Source: Methylococcus sp. Mc7
Lineage (GTDB): Bacteria > Pseudomonadota > Gammaproteobacteria > Methylococcales > Methylococcaceae
Assembly (NCBI RefSeq): GCF_019285515.1
Contig: NZ_CP079095.1
Location: 62,001-126,000 of the forward strand
Length of the DNA: 64,000 nucleotides
Direction of reading: 5' to 3'
The notes below the pieces were generated by a model. The model was not told the DNA's origin. It searched no databases and saw only the letters and a list, made by a program, of their open reading frames with translations. This document shows, piece after piece, positions 27,606-37,819 of the stretch (the first letter of the stretch is position 1; the number at the start of each line of letters is the position of its first letter). The translations under genes were made by a program, and so were the position numbers.

Positions 27606-28169
27606 GTGGAAACTTTTCACGGTACGACCATCGTCTCCGTCCGCCGGGGCGACCGGGTGGTGATCGGCGGCGACGGCCAGGTCACGCTCGGCAACACGGT
27701 GATGAAGGGCAATGCCCGCAAGGTCCGGCGCCTCTACAATGGGCGGGTGCTGGCCGGTTTCGCCGGCGCCACGGCGGATGCCTTCACCCTGTTCGAGCGC
27801 TTCGAGGGCCAGTTGGAAAAGCACCGCGGCAACCTGACCAAGGCCGCGGTGGAACTGGTCAAGGACTGGCGCACCGACCGCATGCTGCGCCGCCTGGAGG
27901 CCCTGCTGGCGATCGCCGACGACAAGGCTTCGCTGATCATTTCCGGCAACGGCGACGTGATCGAGCCGGAGAACGGCCTGATCGCGATCGGTTCCGGCGG
28001 TCCTTTCGCCCAATCGGCGGCACGCGCGCTGCTGGAAAACACCGAACTCTGCGCCCGCGACATCGTCGAGCGCTCGCTCAACATCGCGGCCGACATCTGC
28101 ATCTACACCAACCGCAATCTGACCATCGAAGAACTCGAGATCGGACGGAATTCCAGTAATCCAGCATGA
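27606..28169 (+). CDS. hslV: ATP-dependent protease subunit HslV
   Basis: 187-aa threonine protease of the HslUV (ClpQY) chambered proteolytic complex. The catalytic Thr opens the conserved TTIVSVRRG. Unlike E. coli HslV (Met-Thr), the frame codes six residues before it (start, E, T, F, H, G), so Thr7 must be exposed by propeptide removal. The start is the GTG at 27606; no ATG in the right place exists. The frame is open far upstream inside proS without meaning. It overlaps hslU by 4 nt. Confidence 0.94.
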   Translation: METFHGTTIVSVRRGDRVVIGGDGQVTLGNTVMKGNARKVRRLYNGRVLAGFAGATADAFTLFERFEGQLEKHRGNLTKAAVELVKDWRTDRMLRRLEALLAIADDKASLIISGNGDVIEPENGLIAIGSGGPFAQSAARALLENTELCARDIVERSLNIAADICIYTNRNLTIEELEIGRNSSNPA

Positions 28170-29488
28170 GCCAGATGACTCCCCGCGAAATCGTCCACGA
28201 GCTGGACAAACACATCGTCGGTCAGGCCGACGCCAAGCGCGCCGTCGCCATCGCGCTGCGCAACCGCTGGCGCCGCGCCCAGGTCGGCGCTCCGCTGCGC
28301 GACGAGATCACCCCCAAGAACATCCTGATGATCGGCCCGACCGGCGTCGGCAAGACCGAAATCGCCCGCCGCCTGGCCCGGCTGGCCAACGCGCCGTTCA
28401 TCAAGGTCGAGGCGACCAAGTTCACCGAAGTCGGCTATGTCGGCCGGGACGTCGAGTCGATCATCCGCGACCTGATCGACGCGGCGATCAAATTGACCCG
28501 CCAGGCCGAAATGGCCAAGGTGCAGAGCCGGGCGGAAGCCGCCGCCGAGGACCGCGTGCTCGACGTGCTGGTGCCGCACGCCAGCACCTGGAGCTCCGAG
28601 GAAGAAGGCGATTCGCCGGCCCGGCAGAAGTTCCGGCAAAAGCTGCGGGCCGGCGAGCTGGACGGCAAGGAGATCGAGATCGACGTCTCCGCCGCCCCGA
28701 TCGGCGTGGAGATCATGGCTCCCCCCGGCCTGGAGGAGATGAGCAGCCAGTTGCAGAACCTGTTCCAGAACATGCAGTCGGGACGGACCAAGAGCCGCAA
28801 GCTGCGGGTCGGGGACGCCCTCAAGCTGCTCAAGGAAGAGGAGGCCGGCAAGATGGTCAACGAGGAGGAGATCAAGCTGCGGTCCGTCCAGGCGGTGGAA
28901 CAGAACGGCATCGTCTTCCTCGACGAGCTGGACAAGATCTGCAAGCGCGGCGAATACGGCGGACCGGACGTTTCCCGCGAAGGCGTGCAGCGCGACCTCT
29001 TGCCCCTGGTCGAGGGCTGCACCGTCAGCACCAAATACGGCACCATCCGCACCGACCACATCCTGTTCATCGCCTCGGGGGCTTTCCACCTGGCCAAGCC
29101 GTCCGACCTGATCCCGGAGCTGCAGGGGCGGTTTCCGATCCGGGTGGAGCTGAACCCGCTTTCGGCCGACGACTTCGTGCGCATCCTCACCGAACCGGAC
29201 GCCTCGCTGACCGCACAGTACGCCGCCCTGTTGGCGACCGAGGGTGTCAACCTGGAATTCGCCGACAGCGCGATCCGGCGCATCGCCCAGATCAGCTGGG
29301 AGGTGAACGAACGCACCGAGAACATCGGCGCTCGGCGGCTGCACACGGTGCTGGAACGCCTGCTGGAGGAAATCTCGTTCGACGCCGCCGACCGCTCCGG
29401 CACCAGCATCACCATCGACGCAGCCTATGTCGACGCCCACCTGGGTTCTTTGGCCCAGGACGAAGACCTCAGTCGGTACATCCTGTGA
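28166..29488 (+). CDS. hslU: ATP-dependent protease ATPase subunit HslU
   Basis: 440-aa AAA+ unfoldase partner of HslV. Walker A GPTGVGKT (57-64), Walker [11 protein letters not shown], an inserted I domain (about 110-240), sensor residues near [17 protein letters not shown] and the C-terminal LSRYIL that docks into HslV. The 4-nt overlap with hslV and the shared operon support a stoichiometric complex. Confidence 0.97.
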   Translation: MSQMTPREIVHELDKHIVGQADAKRAVAIALRNRWRRAQVGAPLRDEITPKNILMIGPTGVGKTEIARRLARLANAPFIKVEATKFTEVGYVGRDVESIIRDLIDAAIKLTRQAEMAKVQSRAEAAAEDRVLDVLVPHASTWSSEEEGDSPARQKFRQKLRAGELDGKEIEIDVSAAPIGVEIMAPPGLEEMSSQLQNLFQNMQSGRTKSRKLRVGDALKLLKEEEAGKMVNEEEIKLRSVQAVEQNGIVFLDELDKICKRGEYGGPDVSREGVQRDLLPLVEGCTVSTKYGTIRTDHILFIASGAFHLAKPSDLIPELQGRFPIRVELNPLSADDFVRILTEPDASLTAQYAALLATEGVNLEFADSAIRRIAQISWEVNERTENIGARRLHTVLERLLEEISFDAADRSGTSITIDAAYVDAHLGSLAQDEDLSRYIL

Positions 29489-29490
29489 CC

Positions 29491-29856
29491 ATGAGCGATC
29501 CGACGCCCGTCGCCATCACCCTGCACCGGGAAAGCCGCGTGCTCGAAGTGTCCTTCGACGACGGCAGCCGTTTCGAGCTGCCCTGCGAATACCTGCGGGT
29601 GTATTCGCCCTCGGCGGAAGTGCGCGGTCACGGCCCTGGGCAGGAAACCCTGCAACTGGACAAGGAAGACGTGACCATCACGGCCATCGATCCGGTCGGC
29701 AACTACGGCATCAAGCCGACCTTCAGCGACGGCCACGACACCGGTATCTACACCTGGAAGCTGCTGTACGACCTCGGCCGGCACTACGACGCCCTCTGGC
29801 AAGAATACCTCGGCAAAGTTTCGGCGGCGGGCTGCAGCCGCAAAGCCGGCCACTGA
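29491..29856 (+). CDS. DUF971 family protein
   Basis: 121-aa single-domain DUF971 protein: ITLHRESRVLEVSFDDG, the LPCEYLRVYSPSAEV strand and GNYGIKPTFSDGHDTGIYTW. The domain resembles the N-terminal part of gamma-butyrobetaine hydroxylases and is sometimes linked to iron-sulfur biology; the stand-alone form has no firm function. GTG at 29485 overlaps the hslU stop and is an alternative start; the ATG at 29491 is preferred. The hslVU-DUF971-ubiE order is common in proteobacteria. Confidence 0.85.
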   Translation: MSDPTPVAITLHRESRVLEVSFDDGSRFELPCEYLRVYSPSAEVRGHGPGQETLQLDKEDVTITAIDPVGNYGIKPTFSDGHDTGIYTWKLLYDLGRHYDALWQEYLGKVSAAGCSRKAGH

Positions 29857-29888
29857 CCTAACGCCTTCCGCCATTTTCGAGAACACCC

Positions 29889-30635
29889 ATGAGCGAAAAC
29901 ACCACCCACTTCGGCTTCCGCACCGTGCCCGAGGGCGAAAAGGCGAGCATGGTCCGCGCCGTGTTCGATTCCGTCGCCGGCAAGTACGACGTCATGAACG
30001 ACCTGATGTCGATGGGCGTCCACCGGATCTGGAAGCGGATCGCCGTGGACCTGGCGCACGTCCGCTACGGCGAGAAGGTGCTGGACCTGGCCGGCGGCAC
30101 CGGCGACCTGACCGCCCTGTTCCGCAAGCGCGTCGGCGCCAAAGGCTTCGTGGTGCTGTCCGACATCAACGCGGAAATGCTCAAGCGCGGCCGCGACCGC
30201 ATCATCGACGACGGCATCGCCGAATCGGTCGCCTACGCCCAGATCGATGCGGAAAAGCTGCCTTTCCCGGACAACAGCTTCGACTGCATCAGCATCGGCT
30301 TCGGGCTGCGCAACGTCACCCACAAAGACGAAGCGCTGAGGTCCATGTACCGGGCCCTCAAGCCGGGCGGCCGGGTGATCGTGCTGGAGTTCTCGGAGGT
30401 CCACAACGAACTGCTCAAGAAAGCCTATGATCTTTATTCGTTCAAGGTCCTGCCGTTTCTGGGCAAGCTCGTCGCCAACGACAGCGAGAGCTACCGTTAC
30501 CTCGCCGAGTCGATCCGCATGCACCCCAATCAGGAAAAGCTCAAGGCCATGATGCAGGAGGCCGGCTTCGAGCGCTGCGAGTACTTCGACCTGATGCAGG
30601 GCATCGTCGCCGTGCACCGGGGCTATAAGTTCTGA
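29889..30635 (+). CDS. ubiE: Ubiquinone/menaquinone biosynthesis C-methyltransferase
   Basis: 248-aa SAM-dependent C-methyltransferase acting on the quinone ring. N-terminal [20 protein letters not shown] is typical; SAM motif I is [12 protein letters not shown], with DINAEML and [15 protein letters not shown] following. It is the first of ubiE-ubiJ-ubiB, the accessory and decarboxylation-independent section of ubiquinone synthesis. Confidence 0.96.
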   Translation: MSENTTHFGFRTVPEGEKASMVRAVFDSVAGKYDVMNDLMSMGVHRIWKRIAVDLAHVRYGEKVLDLAGGTGDLTALFRKRVGAKGFVVLSDINAEMLKRGRDRIIDDGIAESVAYAQIDAEKLPFPDNSFDCISIGFGLRNVTHKDEALRSMYRALKPGGRVIVLEFSEVHNELLKKAYDLYSFKVLPFLGKLVANDSESYRYLAESIRMHPNQEKLKAMMQEAGFERCEYFDLMQGIVAVHRGYKF

Positions 30636-30637
30636 GC

Positions 30638-31300
30638 ATGGCCGGAATGCTGAAACTCCTGATGGCGGCCGCCTTGCGCGGCGCCGTGGAGCAAGCCCTG
30701 TCGCGCTACGTCGCTCTGGGCGTTTCGAGCCGGGCCCGGCTGGAAGCGCTGGCCGGCAAGACCATCGCCCTGGTGCTGACGCCGCCCGGCATCGGCATCC
30801 TGTTCTGCCCTACCCCCGACGGTGTCCAGATATTGCGGGAAAGCACGGGCACGCCCGACGCGGTGATCGCGGGCTCCCCGCTCACCTTGGCGCGGCTGGC
30901 GCTGAGCCGGGACAGGATCGGTCCCGGCACGGCTGGACCGCTGGTGCTGGAAGGCGACACGGAAACCGCGCGGAAGTTTTCCGAACTGCTGAAGGACCTG
31001 GATATCCCCTGGGAAGCGATGTTCGGACGCTACCTGGGACCGACGGCGGCCAGGAACATCGCCGACGCCGGCCAGACGCTCCGCAACTGGAGCGCCGATG
31101 TCGGCACCACCCTGCGGTTGGACACCCGCGAACTGCTGCAGGAAGAAACCCGGATCGTCCCAGCCGGCCCCGAAGCCGACGCCATGCACACGGCGGTCGA
31201 CCGACTGCGCGACGGCATCGCGCGGCTGGAAGCCAGGCTCGGCCGTCTCGAGAAAACGCTGCACGCCGCTCCCAGCAACCTTCAGCCGAAAACGCCGTGA
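30638..31300 (+). CDS. ubiJ: Ubiquinone biosynthesis accessory factor UbiJ (SCP2 domain)
   Basis: 220-aa protein with an N-terminal SCP2-like lipid-binding domain (about 35-115: [32 protein letters not shown]) and a C-terminal coiled-coil ([20 protein letters not shown]). In E. coli UbiJ presents hydrophobic intermediates to the soluble Ubi complex. Identification rests on domain pattern plus position between ubiE and ubiB, with 2-nt spacing upstream and a 4-nt overlap downstream. Confidence 0.9.
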   Translation: MAGMLKLLMAAALRGAVEQALSRYVALGVSSRARLEALAGKTIALVLTPPGIGILFCPTPDGVQILRESTGTPDAVIAGSPLTLARLALSRDRIGPGTAGPLVLEGDTETARKFSELLKDLDIPWEAMFGRYLGPTAARNIADAGQTLRNWSADVGTTLRLDTRELLQEETRIVPAGPEADAMHTAVDRLRDGIARLEARLGRLEKTLHAAPSNLQPKTP

Positions 31301-32925
31301 TCCCGATCCGACTCGTCAGCCGCTTACTGCACATCCAGCAGGTCCTGGTCCGCCACGGACTCGACGAACTGGTCGAAGCCACCCATCTGTACCGCCCGCT
31401 GCGGTACGCCGCCCGGTTCCCCGCCGGGCTGCGCGCCCGCGACGTCGAAGCGCCGCGCGCCGTCCGCATCCGCCGGGCACTGGAGGAACTCGGACCGATC
31501 TTCGTCAAGTTCGGCCAGACGCTTTCCACGCATCGCGACCTGCTGCCCGACGACATCGGCGAGGAACTGGTCAAGCTGCAGGACCGGGTGCCGCCGTTTC
31601 CCGGCCCCGAGGCCCGCCGGACGGTCGAATCCGCACTGGGCCAGCCGGTCGGGACGCTGTTCCGCTCCTTCGACGAGGAGCCGCTGGCTTCGGCGTCGGT
31701 CGCCCAGGTCCATGCCGCCCGGCTGCACAGCGGCGAAGAAGTCGTGGTCAAGGTGCTGCGGCCCGGCGTCCAGAAGCGCATCGAGGCGGACATCGAACTG
31801 CTCTACGCGCTGGCCGGCATGGCGCACCGGTTCTGGCCGGACGCCCGGCGGCTCCGCCCGGCCGAAGTGGTCGCCGAATTCGAAAAGACCATTCTCGACG
31901 AACTGGACCTGGTGCGCGAAGCGGCCAACGCCGCGGAGATCCGGCGCCGTTTCGAAACTTCCGAGATCCTCTACATTCCCAAGGTCTATTGGGACTACAC
32001 GCGCCGGGACGTCATGGTGATGGAGCGCATCGCCGGCATTCCCATCGGCGACGTCGCCCAGCTCAGGCGTGAGGGCGTCGACCTCAAGCTGCTGGCGGAG
32101 CGGGGGGTGGAAATCTTCTTCACCCAGGTGTTCCGCGACAGCTTCTTCCACGCCGACATGCATCCCGGCAACATCTTCGCCACCCCGGATGCGCGCTACA
32201 TCGCGGTCGATTTCGGCATCGTCGGCAGCATCTCCAAGGCCGACCAGTATTATGTGGCCGAGAATTTCCTGGCCTTCTTCAACCGGGACTACCGCCGGGT
32301 CGCCGAGATGCATGTGGAATCCGGCTGGGTGCCGCGCACCACGCGGGTCGAGGAGTTCGAGTCGGCCATCCGCAGCGTCAGCGAACCGATCTTCGAAAAG
32401 CCGCTGAAGGAAATCTCCTACGGCCAGGTGCTGCTGCGGCTGTTCCAGGTGGCGCGGCGCTTCGACATGGAAGTGCAGCCGCAACTGGTGCTGCTGCAGA
32501 AGACCCTGCTCAACATCGAAGGCTTGGGACGGGAACTCTACCCGGAACTCGACCTCTGGCAGACCGCCAAGCCTTTCCTAGAAAACTGGTTCCGGGAAGA
32601 CCGCGGCCCAAAATCGACGGTCAAGAAGCTGGGGGCCAAGCTTCCCGAATGGGCCCAGCAATGGCCGGAAGTACCGGGCCTCGGCTACCAGGCGCTCGAC
32701 CGCGCGGTCAACGGCAGGCTGGAACTCAGCGTCCGCTCGGATGAACTGCGCGCCCTGAACCGGGAGGTCCGCCGGGGGCAGCGCAGCATCCTGGGCGGCA
32801 TCGGCGGCGGATCGCTGGTCCTGAGCGCCGCCATCCTGAGCACGGCCTTCGCCCATCCGGTGCTGGTCTGGCTGCTGGCGGCACTCGGCGTAGGCCTCTT
32901 CGCCTATGCCTGGACCCTGCGCTGA
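31297..32925 (+). CDS. ubiB: UbiB atypical kinase/ATPase for ubiquinone biosynthesis
   Basis: 542-aa ABC1/ADCK family protein. It has the KxGQ motif ([18 protein letters not shown]), the Ala-rich loop [22 protein letters not shown] and the metal-binding IAVDFGI. Two hydrophobic helices near the C-terminus (about 500-540) anchor it to the inner membrane. Length fits E. coli UbiB (546 aa). Confidence 0.96.
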   Translation: MIPIRLVSRLLHIQQVLVRHGLDELVEATHLYRPLRYAARFPAGLRARDVEAPRAVRIRRALEELGPIFVKFGQTLSTHRDLLPDDIGEELVKLQDRVPPFPGPEARRTVESALGQPVGTLFRSFDEEPLASASVAQVHAARLHSGEEVVVKVLRPGVQKRIEADIELLYALAGMAHRFWPDARRLRPAEVVAEFEKTILDELDLVREAANAAEIRRRFETSEILYIPKVYWDYTRRDVMVMERIAGIPIGDVAQLRREGVDLKLLAERGVEIFFTQVFRDSFFHADMHPGNIFATPDARYIAVDFGIVGSISKADQYYVAENFLAFFNRDYRRVAEMHVESGWVPRTTRVEEFESAIRSVSEPIFEKPLKEISYGQVLLRLFQVARRFDMEVQPQLVLLQKTLLNIEGLGRELYPELDLWQTAKPFLENWFREDRGPKSTVKKLGAKLPEWAQQWPEVPGLGYQALDRAVNGRLELSVRSDELRALNREVRRGQRSILGGIGGGSLVLSAAILSTAFAHPVLVWLLAALGVGLFAYAWTLR

Positions 32926-32991
32926 AACGGTGCGAGCCACCCGCACGATGTCTGTTATGATGCGGCTGTCCCCCGTTTGGAGCGTACAAGC

Positions 32992-33549
32992 ATGGTAAGA
33001 ACGGAAACCCCCGTGTGCGAATTCGGTCGAAAGGCCGTCGATTTCGCCCTGCCCGGCGTCGACGGTAAGACCTGGACACTGGAAGAATGCCGGGGCCCGA
33101 AAGGCCTCCTGGTCATGTTCATCTGCAACCACTGCCCCTATGTCAAGGCGGTGCAGGACCGCCTGGTGCGCGACGCCAAGGACCTCCAGGCGTTGGGCAT
33201 CGGCGTGGTGGCGATCATGTCCAACGATCCGACCGATTATCCAGAGGATTCGTTCGAGAACATGCGGAAGGTAGCGGCGGAGCTGGCCTATCCCTTCCCC
33301 TACCTGCTGGACGAAACCCAGGCGGTCGCCAAGGCCTACGGCGCTGTGTGCACCCCGGATTTCTTCGGCTACAACGCCGATCTGGAGCTGCAATACCGCG
33401 GCCGGCTCGACGCCAGCCGCAGGGAAGCCGCCCCGCCCGACTGCCGCCGCGACCTCTACGAGGCCATGATACAGGTGGCCGAGACCGGCAAGGGCCCAGC
33501 CGAGCAGATTCCCAGTATGGGCTGTTCGATCAAGTGGCGCGATGCCTGA
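32992..33549 (+). CDS. Thioredoxin-like (AhpC/TSA/redoxin) protein
   Basis: 185-aa cytosolic thioredoxin-fold protein with the conserved [13 protein letters not shown] motif. [16 protein letters not shown] at the N-terminus marks the redoxin fold, and [12 protein letters not shown] precedes the cis-Pro strand. Members of this group are called thioredoxin-family or peroxiredoxin-like proteins, but the substrate is unknown. The ATG at 32992 has GGAG upstream; an in-frame TTG 15 nt earlier is less likely. It is followed by pgk after 38 nt. Confidence 0.82.
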   Translation: MVRTETPVCEFGRKAVDFALPGVDGKTWTLEECRGPKGLLVMFICNHCPYVKAVQDRLVRDAKDLQALGIGVVAIMSNDPTDYPEDSFENMRKVAAELAYPFPYLLDETQAVAKAYGAVCTPDFFGYNADLELQYRGRLDASRREAAPPDCRRDLYEAMIQVAETGKGPAEQIPSMGCSIKWRDA

Positions 33550-33587
33550 CGGCGATTTCAAAATTCCAAGAAACTAAGGAGCATCTC

Positions 33588-34763
33588 ATGGCTTTCAAAC
33601 GCATGACCGACATCGAACTCGCGGGCAAGCGCGTCCTGATCCGGGAAGACTTCAACGTCCCCGTCAAGGACGGCAAGGTCGCCAGCGACGCCCGTATCCG
33701 CGCCGCCCTCCCGACCATCCGCCACGCGCTGGACGCCGGCGCCGCGGTGATGCTGATGTCGCATCTCGGCCGCCCCACCGAAGGGGAGTACGCCGAGGAG
33801 TTTTCCATGAAGCCCGTTGCCGAGCGGCTGTCCGAGCTGCTGGGCGGTCCGGTGGAGCTGGTGAAGGACTACCTCGGGGGCGCCGATCCGGCGGCCGGTT
33901 CGGTGGTGCTGTTCGAGAACGTCCGTTTCAACAAGGGCGAGAAGAAGGATGACGAGGCCTTGGCCCGCAAGCTCGCCGCGTTGTGTGACGTCTACGTGAT
34001 GGACGCATTCGGCACGGCGCATCGCGCCGAGGCCTCCACGCACGGCGCGGGCAAATTCGCCCCCGTCGCCTGCGCCGGCCTGCTGCTGGCGGCGGAACTG
34101 GATGCGCTGGGCAGAGCGCTCCATGACCCGGCGCGGCCGCTGGTCGCCATCGTCGGCGGCTCGAAAGTGTCGACCAAGCTGACGGTTCTGGATTCCCTTT
34201 CGCAGGTGGTCGACCAGCTCATCGTCGGCGGCGGTATCGCCAACACCTTCATCAAAGCCGCCGGGTTCAACATCGGAAAATCGCTGTACGAGGAGGACCT
34301 GGTCGCCGAAGCGGGGCGTCTGATGGAAGCCGCGAAGGCCAAGGGCGGCGAGATTCCGGTGCCGGTCGACGTGGTGGTCGGCAAACGCTTCGACGCCGCG
34401 GAACCCGCCGTGGTCAAGAACGTCGCGGACGTCGCCGACGACGACATGATCTTCGACATCGGCCCGGCAACCGCCAAGTGCTACGCCGAGTTTGTCGGCC
34501 GCGCCGGGACGGTGGTCTGGAATGGGCCCGTAGGCGTCTTCGAATTCGACCAGTTCGGCGAAGGCACCCGCACTTTGGGGCTCGCCATCGCCGAGAGCCG
34601 TGCGTTTTCCATCGCCGGCGGCGGCGACACGCTGGCAGCCATCGACAAGTACGGCATCGCCGACCGCATCTCCTATATCTCCACCGGCGGCGGAGCCTTC
34701 CTGGAATTTCTCGAGGGCAAGCAACTGCCGGCGGTCGCCATGCTGGAGAGCCGCGCGGCCTGA
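33588..34763 (+). CDS. pgk: Phosphoglycerate kinase
   Basis: 391-aa glycolytic/gluconeogenic kinase (3-phosphoglycerate and ATP to 1,3-bisphosphoglycerate). It has [34 protein letters not shown], the hinge-region [10 protein letters not shown] and the C-terminal GGGDTLAAI with [14 protein letters not shown]. The ATG at 33588 has an AAGGAG site 6 nt before it. The frame is open far upstream across the redoxin gene and that extension is noise. No gap or tal gene adjoins it here. Confidence 0.96.
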   Translation: MAFKRMTDIELAGKRVLIREDFNVPVKDGKVASDARIRAALPTIRHALDAGAAVMLMSHLGRPTEGEYAEEFSMKPVAERLSELLGGPVELVKDYLGGADPAAGSVVLFENVRFNKGEKKDDEALARKLAALCDVYVMDAFGTAHRAEASTHGAGKFAPVACAGLLLAAELDALGRALHDPARPLVAIVGGSKVSTKLTVLDSLSQVVDQLIVGGGIANTFIKAAGFNIGKSLYEEDLVAEAGRLMEAAKAKGGEIPVPVDVVVGKRFDAAEPAVVKNVADVADDDMIFDIGPATAKCYAEFVGRAGTVVWNGPVGVFEFDQFGEGTRTLGLAIAESRAFSIAGGGDTLAAIDKYGIADRISYISTGGGAFLEFLEGKQLPAVAMLESRAA

Positions 34764-34896
34764 ATCCCGCTGCGGCGCAAACTCACTGTATCTCGCCCGC
34801 AACAAATTGCCGCTTCCGCAGTCAAACGAACTGTACACGGGCCCAAATCGCGATACATACTATTTGTTTTTCCAAAGCTACCGATTGAGGATTTTA

Positions 34897-35178
34897 ATGG
34901 CGCGCATCACCGTCGAAGATTGCCTGGACAATGTCGAAAACCGTTTTCAGCTCGTCCTGCTTGCCAGCAAGCGGGCCCGAGTGCTTGCCCGCCATCCCGA
35001 TGAAGCCAAGGTGGCCTGGAACAACGACAAACCGACGGTGGCTGCCCTGCGCGAAATCGCGGAAGGGCACATTACCCAGGCCTACATGAAGGAGAAGGTA
35101 AAGACGGACCGTTACCCGATCGAACGCCCGATGCCGGCGCCCAGAGACGACCTCTCCGACCTGGACGACGAAATCTAG
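34897..35178 (+). CDS. rpoZ: DNA-directed RNA polymerase omega subunit
   Basis: 93-aa omega subunit assisting beta' folding. [20 protein letters not shown] is the family signature, with [15 protein letters not shown] following. A TTGAGG Shine-Dalgarno lies 9 nt before the ATG at 34897. It is followed by spoT as in E. coli, but gmk, the usual upstream partner, is absent; pgk precedes it instead. The 133-nt upstream gap is AT-richer than its surroundings, with a possible -10 (CATACT) near 34857. Confidence 0.95.
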   Translation: MARITVEDCLDNVENRFQLVLLASKRARVLARHPDEAKVAWNNDKPTVAALREIAEGHITQAYMKEKVKTDRYPIERPMPAPRDDLSDLDDEI

Positions 35179-35207
35179 GCCATCCGGAGAAATCCTCAAG
35201 AGCCGCA

Positions 35208-37424
35208 ATGAGCCCGTACGCCATCGCCGATGCCCCGCCGCCTCAAGAGCCGGCGGAACTGCCCCAGGAAAAGCTGGCACGCCGGCTCGGCAGTCTGGCT
35301 TCGAGCTACCTTGAGCCCTCCCAGGTCTCGGAAATCCAGCAGGCTTACGAAGTCGCCGCCAAGGCACATGACGGGCAGCTACGCCTCAGCGGCGAGCCCT
35401 ACGTCTGCCATCCCCTTTCAGTCGCCATCATCCTGGCCGAGATGCGGATGGATGCCAAGGGCATCATGGCCGCTCTGCTCCATGATGTCATCGAAGACAC
35501 CCCTTTGACCAAGGAGGACCTGAGCGCCCGCTTCGGGGCCGAAGTGGCGGAACTGGTCGATGGCGTCAGCAAGCTGACCCAGCTCGACTGCAAATCGCGA
35601 GCCGAGGCCCAGGCGGAGAACGTGCGCAAAATGGTCCTGGCGATGGTCAAAGACCTGCGCGTCATCATGGTCAAACTGGCCGACCGCCTGCACAACATGC
35701 GCACGCTGGACGTGATGAACCCCGGACGGCGCTGCCGCATCGCGAAGGAAACCCTGGACATCTACGCCCCCATCGCTCATCGGCTGGGCATGAACGAAGT
35801 CAGGCTGGAGCTGGAGAACCTCGGGTTCTCCGCCATGTATCCGATGCGGCACCGGGTACTCGAACAGTGCGTCAAGAAAGCGCGAGGCAACCGCAAGGAA
35901 GTCCTTGTCACCATCGAATCGACCATCAAGACGCGCCTCAAGGACTGCGGCATGCCGGACGCCAGGATCATCGGCCGGGAGAAGCATCTGTACAGCCTGT
36001 ACCAGAAGATGCGCAGCAAGCATCTCCCCTTCGCCCAGGTCTATGACGTCTATGCCTTCCGCATCGTAGTCGACTCGCCCGACAAGTGTTACCGTGCGCT
36101 GGGCGCCGTGCACAATCTATACAAACCGATCCCCGGCCGCTTCAAGGACTACATCGCCCTGCCCAAGGCCAACGGCTACCAGTCGCTCCACACCGTCCTG
36201 ATCGGACCCTTCGGGCTGCCGCTGGAAATCCAGATACGCACCCATGCGATGCACCACATGGCGGAATCCGGCATCGCCGCCCATTGGCTGTATAAATCGG
36301 AAGCCGGCCCCGCCGCCGGCAGCCAGGCGCGGGCCCGGGAATGGCTGCGAGACCTGCTGGAAATCCAGAAGAGTGCCGGCGACTCCATGGAATTCCTCGA
36401 CAACCTCAAGGTCGACCTGTTCCAGCACGAGTGCTACGTCTTCACGCCCAAGGGCCGCATCATCAAACTGCCGCGGGGCGCCACCATCGTCGACTTCGCC
36501 TACGCGGTGCATACCGACATCGGCAATTCCTGCGTCTCGGCCCGCGTCAACCGCATCCTGGCGCCTCTGCACAGCGTGCTCGAAAACGGCCAGACCATCG
36601 AAATCATCACCGCGCCCTGGGCCAGGCCGAATCCGCTGTGGCTGAATTATGTCGTGACGGCCAAGGCCCGGGCCGCGATCCGCAGCCATTTGAGGAATTT
36701 CAAGAAGCAGGAGGCGGTCAACCTCGGCCGGCGCCTGCTGGAAAAGGAACTGGCCAATCACGGCCTGAATCTGGATGCGATTCCGCATCACCGCCTGGAA
36801 AACTTTACCCGCGCGCTGGAGCTGTCCTCGTTCGAATCTTTGCTGGAGGATCTCGGGCTCGGCAACCGGCTGCCCTTCCTCGTGGTGCAGCAAATGCTGC
36901 AGGGCGACCAGGAAATCCACAAAGGCGCACCGTTTCTGCCCGACGAAAAAAGCGCCAGAACGCCGCTCGTCATCAAGGGAACCGAGGGCGTCGTGGTCAA
37001 CCTGGCGAAGTGCTGCCGGCCGATTCCGGGAGACCCCATCGTCGGCTTCTTCAACCCGGGCAAGGGCATCGTCGTACACGTCACCGACTGCAAGAACGCC
37101 GCTGAGCTTCGGCGCAAACAGATCAACAGCCTGGATGTGGAGTGGGATCGCGCGGCGAGCGGGATGTTCCCGGCGATGATTCGCCTGGAACTGATGAACC
37201 GTGTCGGCACCCTCGCCCAGGTGGCTTCGGCGATTTCGCGGATGGAGGCCGACATCGAAAACGTCCAGATCACCAACCAGGACGACCAGATATCCACCGA
37301 CGTCATTACCATCGGAGTCAAGGACCGGGTCCACCTCGCGCGGGTGATGCGGGAATTGCGCAAGCTGAGCATCATCTTGAAAATATCCAGAGTCAAATCG
37401 GAACTGAGAAAGAAAGAACCATGA
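35208..37424 (+). CDS. spoT: Bifunctional (p)ppGpp synthetase/hydrolase SpoT
   Basis: 738-aa RelA/SpoT homologue. The N-terminal HD hydrolase is intact (H68 in VCHPL, HD at 92-93 in LLHDVIEDT, and DRLHNMRTL). The synthetase domain follows with YxxKxK-like and [15 protein letters not shown] elements, then TGS (about 390-450), a conserved-Cys stretch ([14 protein letters not shown]) and a C-terminal ACT domain (about 660-738). The intact hydrolase site distinguishes it from RelA. It controls the stringent-response alarmone. It overlaps ridA by 4 nt. Confidence 0.96.
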   Translation: MSPYAIADAPPPQEPAELPQEKLARRLGSLASSYLEPSQVSEIQQAYEVAAKAHDGQLRLSGEPYVCHPLSVAIILAEMRMDAKGIMAALLHDVIEDTPLTKEDLSARFGAEVAELVDGVSKLTQLDCKSRAEAQAENVRKMVLAMVKDLRVIMVKLADRLHNMRTLDVMNPGRRCRIAKETLDIYAPIAHRLGMNEVRLELENLGFSAMYPMRHRVLEQCVKKARGNRKEVLVTIESTIKTRLKDCGMPDARIIGREKHLYSLYQKMRSKHLPFAQVYDVYAFRIVVDSPDKCYRALGAVHNLYKPIPGRFKDYIALPKANGYQSLHTVLIGPFGLPLEIQIRTHAMHHMAESGIAAHWLYKSEAGPAAGSQARAREWLRDLLEIQKSAGDSMEFLDNLKVDLFQHECYVFTPKGRIIKLPRGATIVDFAYAVHTDIGNSCVSARVNRILAPLHSVLENGQTIEIITAPWARPNPLWLNYVVTAKARAAIRSHLRNFKKQEAVNLGRRLLEKELANHGLNLDAIPHHRLENFTRALELSSFESLLEDLGLGNRLPFLVVQQMLQGDQEIHKGAPFLPDEKSARTPLVIKGTEGVVVNLAKCCRPIPGDPIVGFFNPGKGIVVHVTDCKNAAELRRKQINSLDVEWDRAASGMFPAMIRLELMNRVGTLAQVASAISRMEADIENVQITNQDDQISTDVITIGVKDRVHLARVMRELRKLSIILKISRVKSELRKKEP

Positions 37425-37807
37425 CACGTCAAGTCATCCACACCGATCACGCGCCCAAGGCCATCGGCACCTATTCCCAGGCCATCAGGGTCGGGAACAC
37501 CGTTTACCTGTCGGGCCAGATCCCGCTCGATCCGGCCACCATGACACTCGTCGACGACAACATGGAGGTGCAGATCCGGCGGGTTTTCGACAACCTCAGC
37601 GCGGTCGCGGAGGCTGCCGGAGGCACGCTGGCGGACATCGTGAAACTCAACGTCTTCCTGACCGATCTCGGCCACTTTCCGCTGGTCAACGAAATCATGG
37701 CGAACTACGTCCCGGAACCTTACCCCGCGCGCGCCGCCGTCGGGGTCGCCGCCCTCCCCCGCGGTGCCGGCGTGGAAATGGACGCGGTCCTCATATTGCC
37801 GGAATAG
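37421..37807 (+). CDS. ridA: RidA family reactive enamine/imine deaminase
   Basis: 128-aa Rid-family trimeric enzyme that hydrolyses reactive 2-aminoacrylate and related enamines to ketoacids and ammonia. It has the conserved [26 protein letters not shown] and the C-terminal [18 protein letters not shown], whose Arg contacts the substrate carboxylate. It starts within the spoT stop (ATGA) and is followed by recG. Confidence 0.94.
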   Translation: MTRQVIHTDHAPKAIGTYSQAIRVGNTVYLSGQIPLDPATMTLVDDNMEVQIRRVFDNLSAVAEAAGGTLADIVKLNVFLTDLGHFPLVNEIMANYVPEPYPARAAVGVAALPRGAGVEMDAVLILPE

Positions 37808-37819
37808 CCCCGAAGAGCG

